Source: Mycobacterium sp. 4858 (lineage in GTDB: Bacteria; Actinomycetota; Actinomycetes; Mycobacteriales; Mycobacteriaceae). From it: a DNA stretch of 64,000 nt. The stretch spans positions 1,855,482 to 1,919,481 of the forward strand of contig NZ_LT968776.1 of NCBI RefSeq assembly GCF_900240975.1, in the 5' to 3' direction. Made by a program: the position numbers and the translations under genes. The notes beneath the pieces are model-generated. The model made no database searches and was not told where the DNA came from. It saw only the letters and a program-made list of their open reading frames with translations. Positions 1 through 9,036 of this stretch are shown here, piece after piece (positions within the stretch are counted from its first letter, which is position 1; every line of letters begins with the position of its first letter).

Positions 1-1533
1 GAAATCGCGCACCAGCACGGCGAAGATCCCGTCGATCAGCGTCTCGTCCACGTCCGACAGCGCGGCCTCCTCGAGGATGAGCTGCGCGTAGGGCACCGTC
101 GCGAACAGCTGGCCCACGGCGAACGCGAAGTCGACGTCCTTCTGCTGCGCGGCGTCGGGGGTCGCGCTGGCCAACATGTCGGCGAGCACGTCGATCTGCT
201 TGCGCAGCAACGCGACGTTGGGCAGGTGCGCGAACCCGTCGAACACCGCGCGCCAGTCGTGGAAGCGCACCTTGCCCAGCCCCCCGGTCGGCCCCTGCGC
301 GAACAGGAAGCTGTCGTCCGACGCATCGTCGCGGCGGCCGATGATCGGCAGTTCGCTGTTGGGGGCGAACAGGAAGTTGGGCATGAACTTGGCGAGCAGC
401 CCGATGTTGATGTGCACCGTGCCTTCAAGCCTTGGCAGCAGACCGATCTCGCGGGTGACCGCCTCGAAGAAGGTGTCCTTCTCGACGCCCTTCGCGGCGA
501 TGACGTCCCAGAGCGCAATGACGACCCGCTCCCCCTCGCTGGTGACCTTCCCCTTGGTGAGCGGGCTGTACAGCAGGTAGCGCCGGTCGTCGGCCGACGC
601 GCTGCGCATGTAGTCGCAAGCGCGGGTGGTCACCAGCCGCATCGCGACCAGCCGCAGGTAGGCGTCGGTGAGCAGCCGACGGACGTGGGTGAAGTCGGTG
701 ACGACGGTGCCGTAGAGGACGCGGTTGGAGGCGTGGGTGACCGCCTCGTACATGGCGTGGGTGCACATGCCGACTGCGCCCCAACCCAGGTTGTACTTGC
801 AGACGTTGACGGTGTTGAGGGCGGCGTGGAACGCCTCGGGACCGCGGTGCAGGATGTCGGCCTCGCTGACCGGGTAGTCGCGCAGCGCGTAGTTCGCCAC
901 GTAATTCTGCGAGTTCACCACGTTCTTGATCAGGTCGTACCGCTCATGCTGGGAGTCGGCGGCGAAGAACACGTACTCGTCGGAACCCGCGATCTTGCCG
1001 AAGGTCGACACCATCCGCGCCACGTTGGCGTTGCCGATGTAGTACTTCTCGCCGTTCGCGGTCCAGCCGCTTTCGGACGGCGTCAGGATCATGTCGGTCT
1101 GGTAGACGTCGGCGCCGTGGGTCTGCTCCGACAGCCCGAAGGCGAACACCTCGCCGGCCTCCAACTGCGCGGCGGCCTTGCGCTTGGCGTCGGAGTTGGC
1201 GCTCATCCAGATCGGGCCCAGGCCCAGCGCGGTGACCTGAAAGGGGTACCAGTAGCTCAGCCCGTAGAAGCCCACGATCTCGGCGAACTCGCTGATCCGG
1301 TAGGTGTCCCAGCGGCAATCGGCCGCACCGTATTCCGACGGTGTCAACAGGGACGCGAAGATGCGCTCGCGGCCGATGTGGTCCAAAAACTCGGAGTACC
1401 ACACCCGTTCGTGGTCGTCGGACTTCAGCCGCGCCTTGCCCCGCGATTCGAAGAAGTCCACCGTCGCGGCCATGATCTCCCGTGAGCGCCGGTCGGGGTA
1501 CTGACGTTGCAGGTGGTTGGGATTGAGCAGCAT
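1..1533 (-). CDS. fadE4: Acyl-CoA dehydrogenase, FadE4-like (C-terminus cut by window edge)
   Basis: FAD-dependent acyl-CoA dehydrogenase family, expected to introduce the alpha-beta double bond into acyl-CoA. The frame stays open from ATG 1533 (GGGAG six bases upstream) to base 1, giving 511 codons without a stop. The family member in H37Rv (Rv0231) is about 568 residues, so roughly 55 residues lie outside. The protein begins MLLNPNHLQRQYPDRRS. Its middle contains the FGLSEQTHGADVYQTDMIL stretch, typical of the flavin/substrate segment of the family, followed by a helical C-terminal half. It is divergent from the php-like gene, as in H37Rv. The orthology rests on context plus overall sequence character; substrate chain length cannot be read. 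Confidence 0.85.
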   Translation of the reverse strand, partial: MLLNPNHLQRQYPDRRSREIMAATVDFFESRGKARLKSDDHERVWYSEFLDHIGRERIFASLLTPSEYGAADCRWDTYRISEFAEIVGFYGLSYWYPFQVTALGLGPIWMSANSDAKRKAAAQLEAGEVFAFGLSEQTHGADVYQTDMILTPSESGWTANGEKYYIGNANVARMVSTFGKIAGSDEYVFFAADSQHERYDLIKNVVNSQNYVANYALRDYPVSEADILHRGPEAFHAALNTVNVCKYNLGWGAVGMCTHAMYEAVTHASNRVLYGTVVTDFTHVRRLLTDAYLRLVAMRLVTTRACDYMRSASADDRRYLLYSPLTKGKVTSEGERVVIALWDVIAAKGVEKDTFFEAVTREIGLLPRLEGTVHINIGLLAKFMPNFLFAPNSELPIIGRRDDASDDSFLFAQGPTGGLGKVRFHDWRAVFDGFAHLPNVALLRKQIDVLADMLASATPDAAQQKDVDFAFAVGQLFATVPYAQLILEEAALSDVDETLIDGIFAVLVRDF

Positions 1534-1633
1534 GACGGGCTCCCGCGGGTTCCGGTGAGGACGAGGGTGACGGTACTGCACCGTCGGGCGCTCCGGAACA
1601 AATCGGCACTGTTGTCCGACCACCGAGTCGACC

Positions 1634-1639
1634 TAGCAT
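1634..1639 (+). promoter_or_regulatory. Possible -10 element for leaderless php-like mRNA
   Basis: TAGCAT fits the mycobacterial TANNNT -10 pattern. It ends seven bases before the GTG at 1647, and no Shine-Dalgarno is present. That spacing suits a leaderless transcript starting at the start codon. Inference from spacing only. Confidence 0.35.
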
Positions 1640-1646
1640 CAGTCAC

Positions 1647-2624
1647 GTGTCAGAACTCAATACCGCTCGCGGCCCCATCGATACCGCCGACCTCGGCGTG
1701 ACGCTCATGCACGAGCACGTGTTCATCATGACCACCGAGATCGCCCTGAACTATCCCGAAGCCTGGGGCGACGAGGAGAAGCGGGTGGCCGACGCGATCG
1801 CCCGCCTCAACGAGTTGAAGGCCCGCGGCGTGGACACCATCGTCGACCTCACCGTGATCGGGCTCGGCCGCTACATCCCGCGCATCGCGCGCGTGGCGGC
1901 GGCCACCGATCTGAATATCGTTGTGGCAACAGGTCTTTACACCTACAACGACATTCCGTTCCGGTTTCACTACGAGGGCCCCGGCGGCATGCTGGGCGGC
2001 CCAGAGATCATGACCGACATGTTCGTGAAGGACATCGAGCAGGGTATCGCCGACACCGGCGTCAAGGCCGGAATCCTCAAGTGCGCCACCGACGAGCCGG
2101 GCATCACCCCCGGCGTCGAGCGGGTGCTGCGTGCCGTCGCCCAGGCGCACAAGCGCACGGGGGTACCGATCTCCACGCATACCCATGCCGGCCTGCGCCG
2201 AGGCCTCGAGCAGCAACGCATCTTCGAAGAGGAAGGGGTCGACCTGACCCGGGTCGTGATCGGTCACTCCGGCGACAGCACCGACATCGGCTACCTCGAG
2301 GAACTCATCGCGGCGGGGTCATACCTCGGGATGGACCGCTTCGGCCTCGACGTGATCTCTCCGTTCAAAGAGCGGGTCAAGATCGTGGCGCAGATGTGCG
2401 AACGCGGCCACGCCGACAAGATGGTGCTCTCACATGACGCCAATTGCTACTTCGACGCACTGCCCGAAGAGCTCGTGCCGCAGATGGCGCCCAACTGGCA
2501 CTACCTGCACATCCACAACGACGTCATCCCCGCCCTCAAGCAGCGCGGCGTCACCGACGAGCAGCTGCACACCATGCTGGTCGACAACCCCCGCCGCATC
2601 TTCGAGCGGCAGGGCGCCTATTAA
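1647..2624 (+). CDS. php: Phosphotriesterase-like lactonase (Php, Rv0230c-like)
   Basis: Binuclear-metal (beta/alpha)8 hydrolase of the phosphotriesterase-like lactonase group. Known members hydrolyse lactones (often acyl-homoserine lactones) and slowly hydrolyse organophosphates. All metal ligands are visible: H22 and H24 in the HEH motif, K145 (the carboxylated lysine), H178 in THTH, H207 in GHSGD, and D264 in SHDAN. The length of 325 residues is the family norm. The start is GTG without a ribosome-binding site, probably leaderless. The stop codon directly abuts the ATG of the following ligase, so the two form one transcription unit. The native substrate is unknown; a link to the ligase next door is suggested only by the operon. 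Confidence 0.93.
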   Translation: MSELNTARGPIDTADLGVTLMHEHVFIMTTEIALNYPEAWGDEEKRVADAIARLNELKARGVDTIVDLTVIGLGRYIPRIARVAAATDLNIVVATGLYTYNDIPFRFHYEGPGGMLGGPEIMTDMFVKDIEQGIADTGVKAGILKCATDEPGITPGVERVLRAVAQAHKRTGVPISTHTHAGLRRGLEQQRIFEEEGVDLTRVVIGHSGDSTDIGYLEELIAAGSYLGMDRFGLDVISPFKERVKIVAQMCERGHADKMVLSHDANCYFDALPEELVPQMAPNWHYLHIHNDVIPALKQRGVTDEQLHTMLVDNPRRIFERQGAY

Positions 2625-4121
2625 ATGACCCAGAGTGAGCCGGTCCCGCCGATCGGCACCCAGATCTCGGCGCTGGCCGACCTCGCGCCCGACGAGCCGG
2701 CGGTCACCTGCGACGGGCTGACCCTGACCCGCGCGGAGCTCGACGCCTCGACGAACCGGTTGGCCCGCGCCTACGCAGAGCGCGGCGTCGGCGTCGGCGA
2801 CTACGTGACGATCGTGCTGCCCAACTCCGTCGAGTGGATCCAGGCCGCGGTGGCGTGCTGGAAGCTGGGGGCGGTGCCCCAGCCGCTGTCGGCGCGGTTA
2901 CCGGACGCCGAGCTGCGGGGCCTGCTGGACCTTCGTCCGCCAGCCCTGCTGGTCGGCCGCGGACACCACCAAATTCCTAGTGTGCCAGCGGGATTCATCC
3001 CAGATCCGACGTTGTCGGACGCGGCGTTGCCGGAGGCGGTATCGCCGGTGTGGAAGGCGATGGGCTCGGGCGGCAGCACGGGGCGGCCCAAGCTCATCGA
3101 GTCCGGCGGCGACAGCCGGATACCGGCCGCGATCGGCTACCCGCTGGGCGCGCAGGAGGGCGACACCACGCTGGTGCCGATCCCGTTGTCCCACAACACG
3201 GGTTTCACCACCGCGACGCTCGCCCTGCTGATGCGCCATCACCTGGTCTTGATGAGCCGGTTCGACCCCGAGCGGTTCCTGCGGCTGATCACCGACCATC
3301 GCGTCACCTTCCTGACGACGGTGCCGACGATCATGCAGCGCACGCTGCCCGTGTACCACGCCGACCCGCAGTCCTACGACCTGTCGTCGATCCGGCGGTT
3401 CTGGCACATGGGTGCGCCGTGCCCGCCCGCCGTCAAGCAGGCGTGGATCGAGCTGCTCGCCCCGGAAAAGGTGTGGGAACTCTACGGCGGCACCGAGTTA
3501 CAGGCGCTCACCTTCATCTCCGGCGACCAATGGCTGACCCACCGCGGCTCGGTGGGTGTGGTGGTCGCCGGGGAGATGCAGGTGCTCGACGACGACGGCA
3601 ACCCCTGCCCGCCCGGCGTGGTCGGCGAGATCTACATGCGGCCTAGCCCGGGCACCGCGCCCACCTACCGTTACGTCGGCGTCGAGGCGAAGACCCGCGA
3701 CGGCTGGGACTCCCTGGGCGACCTCGGTCACTTCGACTCCGACGGGTTCTTGTACCTGTCCGACCGTCGCGTCGACATGTTCACCGTCGGCGGCCGCAAC
3801 GTGTATCCGGCCGAGGTGGAGAACGCGCTCTCGGCGCACCCGGACGTGCTGTCCTGCCTCGTCGTCGGTGTTCCCGACCCGAACTCCGGCGACCTGGGAC
3901 AGGTGCCCTACGCGCTGGTGCACACCGCCGACGGGTCCGCGCTCGACGCGGCGGGCGTGAGAGAGTTTCTGCGCGAACGCCTTTCGCAGTACAAGGTGCC
4001 ACCCTCTCCCGATTTCGTCGAGTTCGTCGACGCTCCCCTGCGGGATGACGCCGGCAAGGCGCGGCGGTCGGCCGTGCGCGCCGAGATCATCGCGCGGCTG
4101 CAGGCGACCGAGCCGGCCTGA
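2625..4121 (+). CDS. AMP-forming acyl-CoA ligase (FadD-type)
   Basis: Adenylate-forming enzyme of 498 residues that should activate a carboxylic acid with ATP and transfer it to CoA. The phosphate-binding loop GSGGSTGRPK begins near residue 147. YGGTE follows near residue 287. The hinge region LSDRRVDMFTVGGRNVYPAE precedes the C-terminal domain, and the catalytic lysine lies in DDAGKARR. It starts on the base after the php stop codon, which implies translational coupling. H37Rv has a different gene (Rv0229c) at this point, so the ligase is an accessory member of the locus. It resembles the short FadD/bile-acid-CoA-ligase-like group more than long-chain FadDs, but the substrate is not readable. 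Confidence 0.88.
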   Translation: MTQSEPVPPIGTQISALADLAPDEPAVTCDGLTLTRAELDASTNRLARAYAERGVGVGDYVTIVLPNSVEWIQAAVACWKLGAVPQPLSARLPDAELRGLLDLRPPALLVGRGHHQIPSVPAGFIPDPTLSDAALPEAVSPVWKAMGSGGSTGRPKLIESGGDSRIPAAIGYPLGAQEGDTTLVPIPLSHNTGFTTATLALLMRHHLVLMSRFDPERFLRLITDHRVTFLTTVPTIMQRTLPVYHADPQSYDLSSIRRFWHMGAPCPPAVKQAWIELLAPEKVWELYGGTELQALTFISGDQWLTHRGSVGVVVAGEMQVLDDDGNPCPPGVVGEIYMRPSPGTAPTYRYVGVEAKTRDGWDSLGDLGHFDSDGFLYLSDRRVDMFTVGGRNVYPAEVENALSAHPDVLSCLVVGVPDPNSGDLGQVPYALVHTADGSALDAAGVREFLRERLSQYKVPPSPDFVEFVDAPLRDDAGKARRSAVRAEIIARLQATEPA

Positions 4122-4165
4122 GGCTCACCAAGAATCCTCCAAGGCCGCGGCCGCACCATCGGGCC

Positions 4166-4642
4166 ATGCAGATCGAACCGCTGAGCACGGAACTGATCGA
4201 CCGTTACCTGCAATCGCGCCAGTTGCGGTTCTTCCGCAGCGACGACGGCGAGGAGTTCCTGATGCTGCCCGGCTACGAACGCGGCAAACTGCACGTGAAC
4301 CTGCGGATCAACGGGTTGCGCCGCGACGTGTTCGAGATCTCGGTCAGCCCGGCCGGCTACTACCCCGCCGCCGAACGGCCCCGCCTGATGGAGCTGGTGA
4401 ACGACTGGAACCGCGAAACCCATTGGCCCAAAGCGTTTGTGCGTGAGACCGCCCGGCCGGCCCAGGTCAGCGTCGTCGGCGAGAACGCCTACCTGCTGAG
4501 CGACGGCATCCACGTCGAGGGGCTCGGCCACCTCGTCCGGTCCACCGTGGAGTACGGGGCCGACCTGTTCGAGAAGATCGAGCGGGCGGTCTGCCTGCCG
4601 TCGGCGCACACGCTCGAAGAGTGGATGGACCGCACCGGTTAG
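4166..4642 (+). CDS. YbjN-like small cytosolic protein
   Basis: A 158-residue soluble protein without signal peptide or membrane segment. The sequence has the look of the YbjN domain: an N-terminal helix and strand, a central V-NDWNRETHWPKAFV stretch, and a later GVHVEGL-type segment ending in a long helix. YbjN-domain proteins occur in bacterial stress and secretion-chaperone contexts, but no activity is established for this one. It sits 44 bases after the ligase on the same strand and converges on the acyltransferase, with which it overlaps by four bases at the 3' ends. The family assignment is moderate; the function is unknown. Confidence 0.7.
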   Translation: MQIEPLSTELIDRYLQSRQLRFFRSDDGEEFLMLPGYERGKLHVNLRINGLRRDVFEISVSPAGYYPAAERPRLMELVNDWNRETHWPKAFVRETARPAQVSVVGENAYLLSDGIHVEGLGHLVRSTVEYGADLFEKIERAVCLPSAHTLEEWMDRTG

Positions 4643-5850
4643 GGTGCGATCGCGTCCGCCTCTGCGTCGACGGTATCGGGGGTTTCTTCCGGCTTCTCGT
4701 GTCTCTCCCAGCGCCGCAACGCTTCCCGGCAGGGTGACTCGACCAGCCCGTAGCTGACCGCGGCGATCGCCCACCCGAAGATCAGCGTGAGCGCCAGCAC
4801 CGACGGCATCCGGCCGGTGAACGCGAAGGTCCCGAGCACCGGGAACACCATGGCCAGCGCCGCCAGGTGCCACACGAACAGGCCGTAGGACCACCGCCCC
4901 AGCGTCACCATGGCGGTGCCCCCCAACAGCCGGTGCGGGGTGTCCACCTTGTCCAGCACCAGCGGGGCGACCAGCGCGAGCGCCACCAGCGAGCCCGCCG
5001 CCGTCTTCACGGCGAACTGGGTGGCCGTGCCGGGAATCAGGCCCTCCGGTCCGGCCAGCGGGGACGCCGCCACCAGGTAGGCCAGCACGGCGACGACGCC
5101 CATCGCCACGCGCCGGCGGGCCCACCGGTGCGGCAGGCCGATCGGGTTGTGCACCCATTCGGCCAGCAGCATGCCTGCGGCGAACCAGGAGAAGAAGGCC
5201 GGCGGCCAGTTGAGCGGGTTGGTGCCGGATCCGGAATGAATGGGCACCCAGCCCCAGGCCCAGCTCAGCGCGGCCAGGGCGGCGATGGCCGGCACCCGCG
5301 CGCCGACCGGCAGCCGCCGGGCGAGCAACGCCAGGATGGGCAGGGCCAGGTAGAAGCTGACCTCGACGGAAAGGCTCCACATCTGGGTCAGCCCGCCGGT
5401 GAGTGTGAGCGGCACATAGATCTGGGTCAGGGTCAGGTTGGCCAGCCACACCGTCGGGCTGGCGTGATCGGCGTCGGGCAACAGCGTCAGGATCACGACG
5501 ACCGCCACCACGTAGGCCGGCATGATGCGCACCACCCGCGACCGCAGATAGTGGCCCGTGCGGGGTCGCGGTTGCAGGCCGCGCGCCGCCGCGGCGTGCC
5601 CGCGCCACAACAGGAAACCCGACAACGCGAAGAACACCGCCACGGCCAGATCGAAGCGGCCGAAGAGCCGGCCGGTGACGCCGCTGGAATGCCCGGTCTG
5701 GAAGGCGACGTGCGTGACGACCACGCCCATGGCCGCGCACGCGCGCATCCCCTCCACGGCGGGCAGGAAGCTGCGAACACCTCCCGCGCGCTGGCCATCC
5801 GTCACCCCCACAGTCTGCATCTGATGGGTGGGCAGAACGAATGGGTACAC
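4639..5850 (-). CDS. Membrane acyltransferase, acyltransferase-3 family (Rv0228-like)
   Basis: Integral membrane acyltransferase expected to move an acyl or acetyl group onto an envelope glycan or lipid. Family hallmarks are visible. The first helix carries a histidine in VVVTHVAFQTG. The next helix carries FFALSGFLLWRG. A basic segment, YLRSRVVRIMPAYV, follows. About ten hydrophobic helices make up the rest, and the C-terminus is acidic and soluble. The length is 403 residues; Rv0228 is about 407. ATG 5850 is taken as the start, but the internal ATG at 5820 (MQTVGVTDG) is equally plausible. It is divergent from the DUF3068 gene, as in H37Rv. The acceptor is unknown. Confidence 0.87.
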   Translation of the reverse strand: MYPFVLPTHQMQTVGVTDGQRAGGVRSFLPAVEGMRACAAMGVVVTHVAFQTGHSSGVTGRLFGRFDLAVAVFFALSGFLLWRGHAAAARGLQPRPRTGHYLRSRVVRIMPAYVVAVVVILTLLPDADHASPTVWLANLTLTQIYVPLTLTGGLTQMWSLSVEVSFYLALPILALLARRLPVGARVPAIAALAALSWAWGWVPIHSGSGTNPLNWPPAFFSWFAAGMLLAEWVHNPIGLPHRWARRRVAMGVVAVLAYLVAASPLAGPEGLIPGTATQFAVKTAAGSLVALALVAPLVLDKVDTPHRLLGGTAMVTLGRWSYGLFVWHLAALAMVFPVLGTFAFTGRMPSVLALTLIFGWAIAAVSYGLVESPCREALRRWERHEKPEETPDTVDAEADAIAP

Positions 5851-5968
5851 CCGAAGGACCCGCGCGCGACCGCGACAGGTTCGTAAGCCGGGGCCTTACG
5901 TTCGGCTGTTAGGGTCAAACGGGTTTGCGGCTGACGGCGCAAGAGAGCATCTAGGAGGGCACAGCGAC

Positions 5969-7246
5969 GTGAACCGAGCAGTCATGTTGCGGTTCGCCGC
6001 ATGCGGGATCATCGGACTCGGAGCCGCCCTGCTGATCGCCGCGTTGCTGTTGTCGACGTACACCACCAGCAGGATCACCAAGGTCCCACTCGACATCGAC
6101 GCCACGCTGATCAGCGACGGCACCGGAACCGCGCTCGACTCCGCATCCCTGTCGACCGATCACGTCGTCGTCAACCAGAACGTGCCACTGGTGTCCCAGC
6201 AGCAGGTCAGCGTCGAGTCGCCCGCCAACGCCGACGTCGTCACGCTGCAGGTCGGAAGCTCGGTGCGGCGCACCGACAAACAGAAGGACAGCGGCCTGTT
6301 GCTGGCGATCGTCGACACCGTGACGCTCAACCGCAAGACCGCGATGGCCGTCTCCGACGACACCCACGCCGGCGGCTCGGTCCAGAAGCCGCGCGCCTTC
6401 AACGACGAGAACCCGCCCACCGCGATGCCGCTCCGCCACGACGGCCTGGCCTACCGGTTCCCGTTCCACACCGAGAAGAAGACGTACCCCTACTTCGATC
6501 CGATCGCACAGAAGCCGTTCGACGTCAACTACGACAGCCAGGAAGACGTCAACGGCCTGACCACCTACAAGTTCACCCAGAACATCGGCTACAACGCCGA
6601 GGGCAAGCTGGTGGCCCCCGTCGCGTACCCGTCGCTGATGGCCGGCAACGAGGACGCCAAGCAGACCACGTCGGCGTCGATGTGGGGCATCCAAGGCGGG
6701 GACCCGAACGAGCAGATCACCATGACCCGCTACTACGCGGCGCAGCGCACCTTCTGGGTGGACCCGGTGTCGGGCACCATCGTCAAGGAGACCGAGCACG
6801 CCAACCATTACTTCGCCCGCGATCCGATGAAGCCGGAGCTGACGCTGGCCGACTATAAGGTCACCTCCAACCAGGACACCGTCGAATCGCAGGTCAACGC
6901 CGCCCGCGACGAGCGCGACCGACTGGCGCTGTGGTCGCGGGTGCTGCCCATCACGTTCACCGCGGTCGGGCTGATCGCGCTGGTCGGCGGCGGCCTGCTC
7001 GCCTCGTTCAGCCTGCGCACCGAGAGCGCGTTGACCGATCCCGGCCTGGACCGCGGTGACCAGGACTTCTTCGGCCGCAGCGGGCTCGAGGAGCCGGTGC
7101 CCGGCGCCGAGGCCGAAACCGAGAAGCTGCCCACCCAGCGCCCCAGGTCGCGGGACGATCCCGGCGGGGACGCGCCCACTCTGGGCGCCGACGAGCCACC
7201 CGGCTCCGGGCCGCCCGAGCCCACCGGTCCACCCGAACGGGAATAG
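5969..7246 (+). CDS. DUF3068 (PorA-family) membrane-anchored protein, Rv0227c-like
   Basis: A protein of 425 residues with one N-terminal transmembrane helix (about residues 11-30), a long extracytoplasmic beta-rich domain, and a second helix near residue 330. A cytoplasmic proline- and glutamate-rich tail follows. The layout and length match DUF3068 family member Rv0227c. The start is GTG 5969 with a strong AGGAGGG at 5953-5959; a longer upstream open frame exists but lacks a ribosome-binding site and overlaps the divergent gene. The next membrane-protein gene starts eight bases downstream, so the two are co-transcribed. I recall the family as envelope-associated, but the biochemical role is unknown. 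Confidence 0.88.
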   Translation: MNRAVMLRFAACGIIGLGAALLIAALLLSTYTTSRITKVPLDIDATLISDGTGTALDSASLSTDHVVVNQNVPLVSQQQVSVESPANADVVTLQVGSSVRRTDKQKDSGLLLAIVDTVTLNRKTAMAVSDDTHAGGSVQKPRAFNDENPPTAMPLRHDGLAYRFPFHTEKKTYPYFDPIAQKPFDVNYDSQEDVNGLTTYKFTQNIGYNAEGKLVAPVAYPSLMAGNEDAKQTTSASMWGIQGGDPNEQITMTRYYAAQRTFWVDPVSGTIVKETEHANHYFARDPMKPELTLADYKVTSNQDTVESQVNAARDERDRLALWSRVLPITFTAVGLIALVGGGLLASFSLRTESALTDPGLDRGDQDFFGRSGLEEPVPGAEAETEKLPTQRPRSRDDPGGDAPTLGADEPPGSGPPEPTGPPERE

Positions 7247-7254
7247 CCCGCCGC

Positions 7255-9018
7255 GTGCGCTGGACCCGGCCCGGGTACGCCCTGGCCTTGGCGCTGCTGG
7301 TGGTCGGGCCGCTGCTCAAGCCCGGTTACCTGCTGCTGCGCGACGCGGTGTCCACGCCGCGCTCCTATCTGTCCGACACCGCGCTGGGTTTGACGGCGGC
7401 GCCGCGCGCGACGCCGCAGGACTTCGCGGTGGCGCTGGCCTCACACGTGCTCGACGGCGGCGTCCTGGTTAAGACGTTGCTCGTCCTGGGGCTCTGGCTC
7501 GCGGGGTGGGGTGCGGCCCGACTGGTCGCGACGGCGCTGCCCGACGCGGGCGCGCCCGGCCAGTTCGTCGCCACCACCCTGGCGATCTGGAACCCCTACG
7601 TCGCCGAGCGGCTGCTTCAGGGCCACTGGAGCCTGCTGGTCGGCTACGGCTGCCTGCCCTGGGTCGCGACGGCGATGCTGAGGCTGCGGACCGGCGCCGG
7701 CTCGTTCTTCGGGTTGACCTTCTGGATCGCGCTGGCCGGCCTGACGCCGACCGGTCTGCTGCTCGCCGCGACGACGGGGCTGGCCTGCGTCGCGGTCCCG
7801 ACACAGGATCCGGCTGGGTCCTGGTCTCGCCGGCTGTGCGCCGCGGTGACGCTGGGCGCCGCGCTGGTGTGCGCGCTGCCCTGGCTGACCGCGTCGGCGC
7901 TGGGCGCCGCCTTGCCCGCCCACGCGGCGGCGAACACCCTGGGGGTCGCGGCGTTCGCGCCGCGCGCCGAGCCGGGGCTCGGCACGCTCGGCAGTCTGGC
8001 CGCCCTGGGCGGGATCTGGAACGGCGAGGCGGTGCCGATCTCGCGGACCACGATGTTTGCGGTGGCGTCGGCCGCGGTGCTGCTGGGCGTGGTCGCGGCC
8101 GGGCTGCCGACGGTGGTGCGCCGCCCCGCGGCGCGACCGCTGCTGGCGTTGGCGGCGGTGGCCGTGCTGGTTCCGGCCGCCCTGGCGACCGGCCCGGGCC
8201 TGCACTTGCTGGCCTCGCTGGTGGATGCCGTGCCCGGCTTCGGGGTGCTGCGGGACGGGCAGAAATGGGTGGCGCTGGCGATGCCGGGTTACGCGCTGGC
8301 CGGCGGGGGCGTGGCGGTGACGCTGCGCAGGTGGGTGCCGCCGCCGGCGGATGTGGTGGCGGCCCCGGTCTGCTGCCTCGCGCTGGTCTTCGCGCTGCCC
8401 GACCTGGCCTGGGGGGTGTGGGGCCAGGTGTCGCCGGTGCAATACCCGCGCGGCTGGGCGGCCGTGGCTGCCGCAATCAACGCCGCGCCCGCGACGGTGG
8501 CGGTGTTGCCGGCCGGCACCATGCGGCTCTACTCCTGGGCGGGCCGGGCGCCGGTGTTGGATCCGTTGCCCCGCTGGGTGAGCGCCGACGTGCTCAGCAC
8601 GGGCGACCTGGTCATCTCGGGGACCGTCATCCCGGGCGAGGGCACCCACGCGCGCGCGGTGCAGCAGTTGCTGCTGGCCGGGCCCGCGCCGTCAGCGCTG
8701 GCCCCGGCGGGGGTGGGCTGGCTGGTCGTGGAGTCGGACACCGCCGGGGACATGGGCGCGGCCGCGCGCACTCTCGACGCGCTCACCCCGATCTACCGCG
8801 ACGACCAGCTCGCGCTCTACCGGATCGGCGGCGCCACCCCGGGGGTGTCCGCCACGGCCCGCACGGCGACGCTGATCGCGCATCTGGCCTGGCTGGCGGC
8901 GCTGGTCGTGGGCGGCGCCGGCGCGCTGGCCGGCCGTGCCCGGCGATCGCGGTCGGTTGTGCCACCGCGACACGTAAACGACGGCGACGACGCGCCGGAA
9001 AACCCCGCCAGGGATTAA
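7255..9018 (+). CDS. Large polytopic membrane protein, Rv0226c-like
   Basis: A 587-residue protein with about ten or more hydrophobic helices, very rich in alanine, leucine and glycine, with a short arginine-rich cytoplasmic tail. The large loops between helices resemble those of GT-C-type membrane glycosyltransferases or flippase-like proteins, but I see no diagnostic motif. The H37Rv neighbour Rv0226c is about 576 residues, in the same position and with the same partner. GTG 7255 follows the DUF3068 stop by eight bases. Together with the convergent glycosyltransferase and the acyltransferase it forms a conserved envelope module. Role not established. Confidence 0.82.
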   Translation: MRWTRPGYALALALLVVGPLLKPGYLLLRDAVSTPRSYLSDTALGLTAAPRATPQDFAVALASHVLDGGVLVKTLLVLGLWLAGWGAARLVATALPDAGAPGQFVATTLAIWNPYVAERLLQGHWSLLVGYGCLPWVATAMLRLRTGAGSFFGLTFWIALAGLTPTGLLLAATTGLACVAVPTQDPAGSWSRRLCAAVTLGAALVCALPWLTASALGAALPAHAAANTLGVAAFAPRAEPGLGTLGSLAALGGIWNGEAVPISRTTMFAVASAAVLLGVVAAGLPTVVRRPAARPLLALAAVAVLVPAALATGPGLHLLASLVDAVPGFGVLRDGQKWVALAMPGYALAGGGVAVTLRRWVPPPADVVAAPVCCLALVFALPDLAWGVWGQVSPVQYPRGWAAVAAAINAAPATVAVLPAGTMRLYSWAGRAPVLDPLPRWVSADVLSTGDLVISGTVIPGEGTHARAVQQLLLAGPAPSALAPAGVGWLVVESDTAGDMGAAARTLDALTPIYRDDQLALYRIGGATPGVSATARTATLIAHLAWLAALVVGGAGALAGRARRSRSVVPPRHVNDGDDAPENPARD

Positions 9019-9036
9019 GTCTGGCGACCGTCCCGG

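Noticed and set aside
3908-5740. A 610-codon minus-strand frame across the ligase, YbjN-like gene and acyltransferase
   Set aside because: It is low-complexity Arg/Gly/Ala translation overlapping three genes with clear family motifs.
7441-8649. Long minus-strand frames opposite the large membrane protein
   Set aside because: They are typical high-GC antisense frames, rich in Arg, Gln and Gly, without motifs. The plus-strand frame has coherent membrane helices and a homologue by position.
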